From contig CAZHRW010000097.1 of NCBI GenBank assembly GCA_964535025.1, positions 1 to 7,180 of the forward strand: 7,180 nt of DNA. Direction: 5' to 3'. The DNA is from JAAYZK01 sp964535025. Lineage in GTDB: Bacteria; Planctomycetota; Phycisphaerae; SM23-33; FEN-1343. Shown piece by piece: positions 6,012 through 7,180 of the stretch (position 1 is the first letter of the stretch; each line of letters begins with the position of its first letter). The translations under genes and the position numbers were made by a program. A model generated the notes under the pieces. The model did not search any database and was not told the DNA's origin. It saw only the letters and a list, made by a program, of their open reading frames with translations.

Positions 6012-6541
6012 TGGCCACGGCCGCTACGACCAGCCTCGGCAAGGCCCGCGAGCATCTGCGGGCCATGATTGCCGCGTCCACCGCGTTCCAGGCCTGGGTC
6101 GGCGTCGACGACGAGGACAACCCGGCTACCGCGGCCCTGGCGTCCATCTGGTACGAGAGTCTGCCCCTGCCGGCCGACGGCGTGACGTACGACACGGACG
6201 AGATGGTCGCCTACTGGCCCTACGCCCTGCTGTTCAGCGACGGCTACCAGATCCGGCCCGTCGCCAACGGGAGCCACCGGGACGGCGGCACGCTCGGCGT
6301 GCAGTTGGTGGGCCTGGTCGACGACGCGGCCGGCAACGACCCGACCGAGGCGACCGTGCTGTTCGAGAACCGCGTGATGCAGATCCTCGAGGACATGGCC
6401 GACCTGCGAGAGCAGGCCGGCTACCTCGATTTCAACGAGCTGCAAGTGATGGGCGGCACGGTCCGCTCCCGCCCCGACGACATCGCCGCCGGCGGCCAAG
6501 ATGAACTGGCCATCACGGTCCGCGTCCCCTGGGGAGAATGA
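6011..6541 (+). CDS. Putative tail terminator / minor tail protein (gpU-like position)
   Basis: This encodes 176 acidic residues. ATG 6011 overlaps the preceding TGA, with GGGAGG (5997-6002) 8 bases upstream. An N-terminal helix (A-R-E-H-L-R-A-M-I-A) and F-Q-A-W-V-G are followed by strands in the middle (M-V-A-Y-W-P-Y-A-L-L-F, then L-G-V-Q-L-V-G-L-V). Next comes the helix F-E-N-R-V-M-Q-I-L-E-D-M (117-128), and a final strand A-I-T-V-R-V-P-W. A central helix of the 'F-x-N-x-V-x-x-I' kind between strands, ending in a strand with a Trp, is what I expect of tail-terminator (U-like) proteins, which cap the tail and meet the head connector. I recognise no definite family signature, so this call comes mainly from context between an FII-like gene and the presumed tail-tube gene. 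Confidence 0.5.
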   Translation: MATAATTSLGKAREHLRAMIAASTAFQAWVGVDDEDNPATAALASIWYESLPLPADGVTYDTDEMVAYWPYALLFSDGYQIRPVANGSHRDGGTLGVQLVGLVDDAAGNDPTEATVLFENRVMQILEDMADLREQAGYLDFNELQVMGGTVRSRPDDIAAGGQDELAITVRVPWGE

Positions 6542-6542
6542 C

Positions 6543-7034
6543 ATGCCTGCAATCGGCCTGAAAGTGAAATACACGGGCGCCATCCCGGGCGTCACGATGA
6601 GCCAGCGCGAATGGAACGAGATCCAGCGCGGCGTGTGGCAGGCGGTCGGCCGCTACTGGCACGTCCACTTCCGCCCCAAGCACTTCACCAGGGCCGGCGC
6701 GCAGGAGTACGGCTACGAGCCCCGCACGGCCGCCTACCAGCGGCGTAAGGCCAAACAAAAACACCACCAGGAACCCCTGGTGTTCACCGGCGAGAGCCGG
6801 CGGCGGACCCGGTCGGCGCGGATCGTCCCGTTCGCAACGGCCAGCCGGGTGGGCGTTCGGGTCCGCATGTCGGCGCCGAACCTCAGCTACCGCCGCGCCA
6901 ACACGCCCGACATGCGCGACGAACTGACCACAATCAGCGACAGCGAGGGCGCCGTGCTCAGCCGCCTGCACCGGCGCGGCACCGAGGCCGGGCTCCGTCA
7001 GTCCCGCGGTCGGCGAACCGTTACCATTTCGTAA
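6543..7034 (+). CDS. Putative neck / tail-completion protein (gpZ- or HK97 gp10-like position)
   Basis: This encodes 163 strongly basic residues. ATG 6543 has GGGGAG (6531-6536) 6 bases upstream; an in-frame upstream start at 6501 lies well inside the previous gene and is not used. An N-terminal strand (G-L-K-V-K-Y-T-G) precedes a helix with W-N-E-I-Q-R-G-V-W-Q-A-V-G-R-Y-W (24-39). Then come H-F-T-R-A-G-A-Q-E-Y-G-Y (47-58), Y-Q-R-R-K-A-K-Q-K-H-H (65-75) and P-L-V-F-T-G-E-S-R-R-R (78-88), followed by beta strands and a C-terminal Arg-rich tail. The 'H-F ... P-L-V-x-T-G' pattern occurs in minor tail and tail-completion proteins encoded at this point in many siphophages. In lambda Z precedes U; here the comparable pair seems to be in the other order. 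Specific function is not proved. Confidence 0.5.
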   Translation: MPAIGLKVKYTGAIPGVTMSQREWNEIQRGVWQAVGRYWHVHFRPKHFTRAGAQEYGYEPRTAAYQRRKAKQKHHQEPLVFTGESRRRTRSARIVPFATASRVGVRVRMSAPNLSYRRANTPDMRDELTTISDSEGAVLSRLHRRGTEAGLRQSRGRRTVTIS

Positions 7035-7039
7035 GAAAT
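7026..7039. promoter_or_regulatory. 14-bp dyad overlapping a stop codon, near-copy of the one at 211-224
   Basis: ATTTCGTAAGAAAT has 5-bp arms (ATTTC/GAAAT) around GTAA. It matches the dyad ATTTCGCACGAAAT (211-224) at 12 of 14 positions. It contains the TAA stop of the preceding gene (7032-7034) and ends 11 bases before the ATG at 7051, just ahead of the GAGG at 7041-7044. It could be a protein-binding site or a small mRNA hairpin next to a ribosome binding site; coincidence is possible. Confidence 0.35.
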
Positions 7040-7050
7040 AGAGGATTCCC

Positions 7051-7180
7051 ATGGGCATTTCCGCGATCAATAACGTCTACGCCGTCGCGTTCGGCACGCT
7101 CGCCACGCCCACGGTGATCCGTGCGCGCGACACGTCTTTGCTCGACGGCACGCAGGTCATTCGCGAGGCCAACTCGGGCG
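7051..7180 (+). CDS. N-terminal part of a probable tail-tube protein (3' end outside window)
   Basis: ATG 7051 has GAGG (7041-7044) 6 bases upstream, and the frame is open to the window edge, giving 43 residues: M-G-I-S-A-I-N-N-V-Y-A-V-A-F-G-T-L, then T-V-I-R-A-R-D-T-S-L-L-D-G-T-Q-V. This is a mix of hydrophobic strands and turns without a diagnostic motif. In lambda the major tail (tube) gene V follows U, and in most siphophages the tube gene comes after the neck and tail-terminator genes, so the tube is the best guess. The call is by position only. Confidence 0.4.
   Translation, partial: MGISAINNVYAVAFGTLATPTVIRARDTSLLDGTQVIREANSG

Noticed and set aside
1..7180. tRNA genes, CRISPR arrays, insertion sequences, attachment sites
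   Set aside because: I saw no cloverleaf-like segment, regularly spaced repeat array, transposase or terminal inverted repeat pair, and no direct repeat flanking an integration site.

Overview
The window is the head and head-tail-joining part of a tailed-phage (or prophage) structural operon. Every gene I can support lies on the + strand, packed with short gaps or with overlaps of 1 to 4 bases. The gene order follows phage lambda W-B-C/Nu3-D-E-FII-(U/Z)-V closely, although the proteins are diverged. I see no integrase, repressor, lysis gene, terminase or host gene, so the window alone cannot say whether this is an integrated prophage, a free phage or a defective remnant.

The DNA is GC-rich, with strong G/C bias at third codon positions. 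This creates many long open frames on the opposite strand that are not genes. The style of the small proteins reminds me of prophages in Planctomycetota, but that is recollection and not evidence from the window; treat the host as an unassigned high-GC bacterium. Shine-Dalgarno (SD) sequences precede most genes. The 100-aa gene, the portal gene and the FII-like gene lack one.

Layout: 2-178 is the 3' end of an unrecognised small gene. 179-254 is a gap holding a nested inverted repeat. 255-557 encodes a 100-aa protein in the position of lambda gpW. 564-2135 encodes a lambda-type portal. 2135-3199 encodes a ClpP-like capsid protease with a visible Ser/His/Asp triad. Inside its 3' end, an in-frame start with its own SD (2765-3199) marks a nested scaffolding protein, as in lambda C/Nu3. 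3260-4243 encodes a capsid decoration protein that carries a long fibre-like C-terminal extension. 4349-5332 encodes the major capsid protein. A strong intrinsic terminator follows at 5347-5398. Then come a small membrane/coiled-coil protein (5410-5628), an FII-like head-tail joining protein (5628-6011), a probable tail terminator (6011-6541), a basic neck/tail-completion protein (6543-7034), and the start of what is probably the tail-tube gene (7051-7180, cut by the window).

How they work together: the portal nucleates a procapsid of major capsid protein around the nested scaffold. The ClpP-like protease clears the scaffold. The decoration protein binds the expanded shell and probably displays its extension outside. 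The genes from 5628 on close the head and join it to the tail. The most unusual points are the fibre-like extension on the decoration protein, the terminator inside the operon just after the capsid gene, a membrane protein where lambda has FI, and two nearly identical 14-bp dyads (211-224 and 7026-7039) at two of the gene borders.
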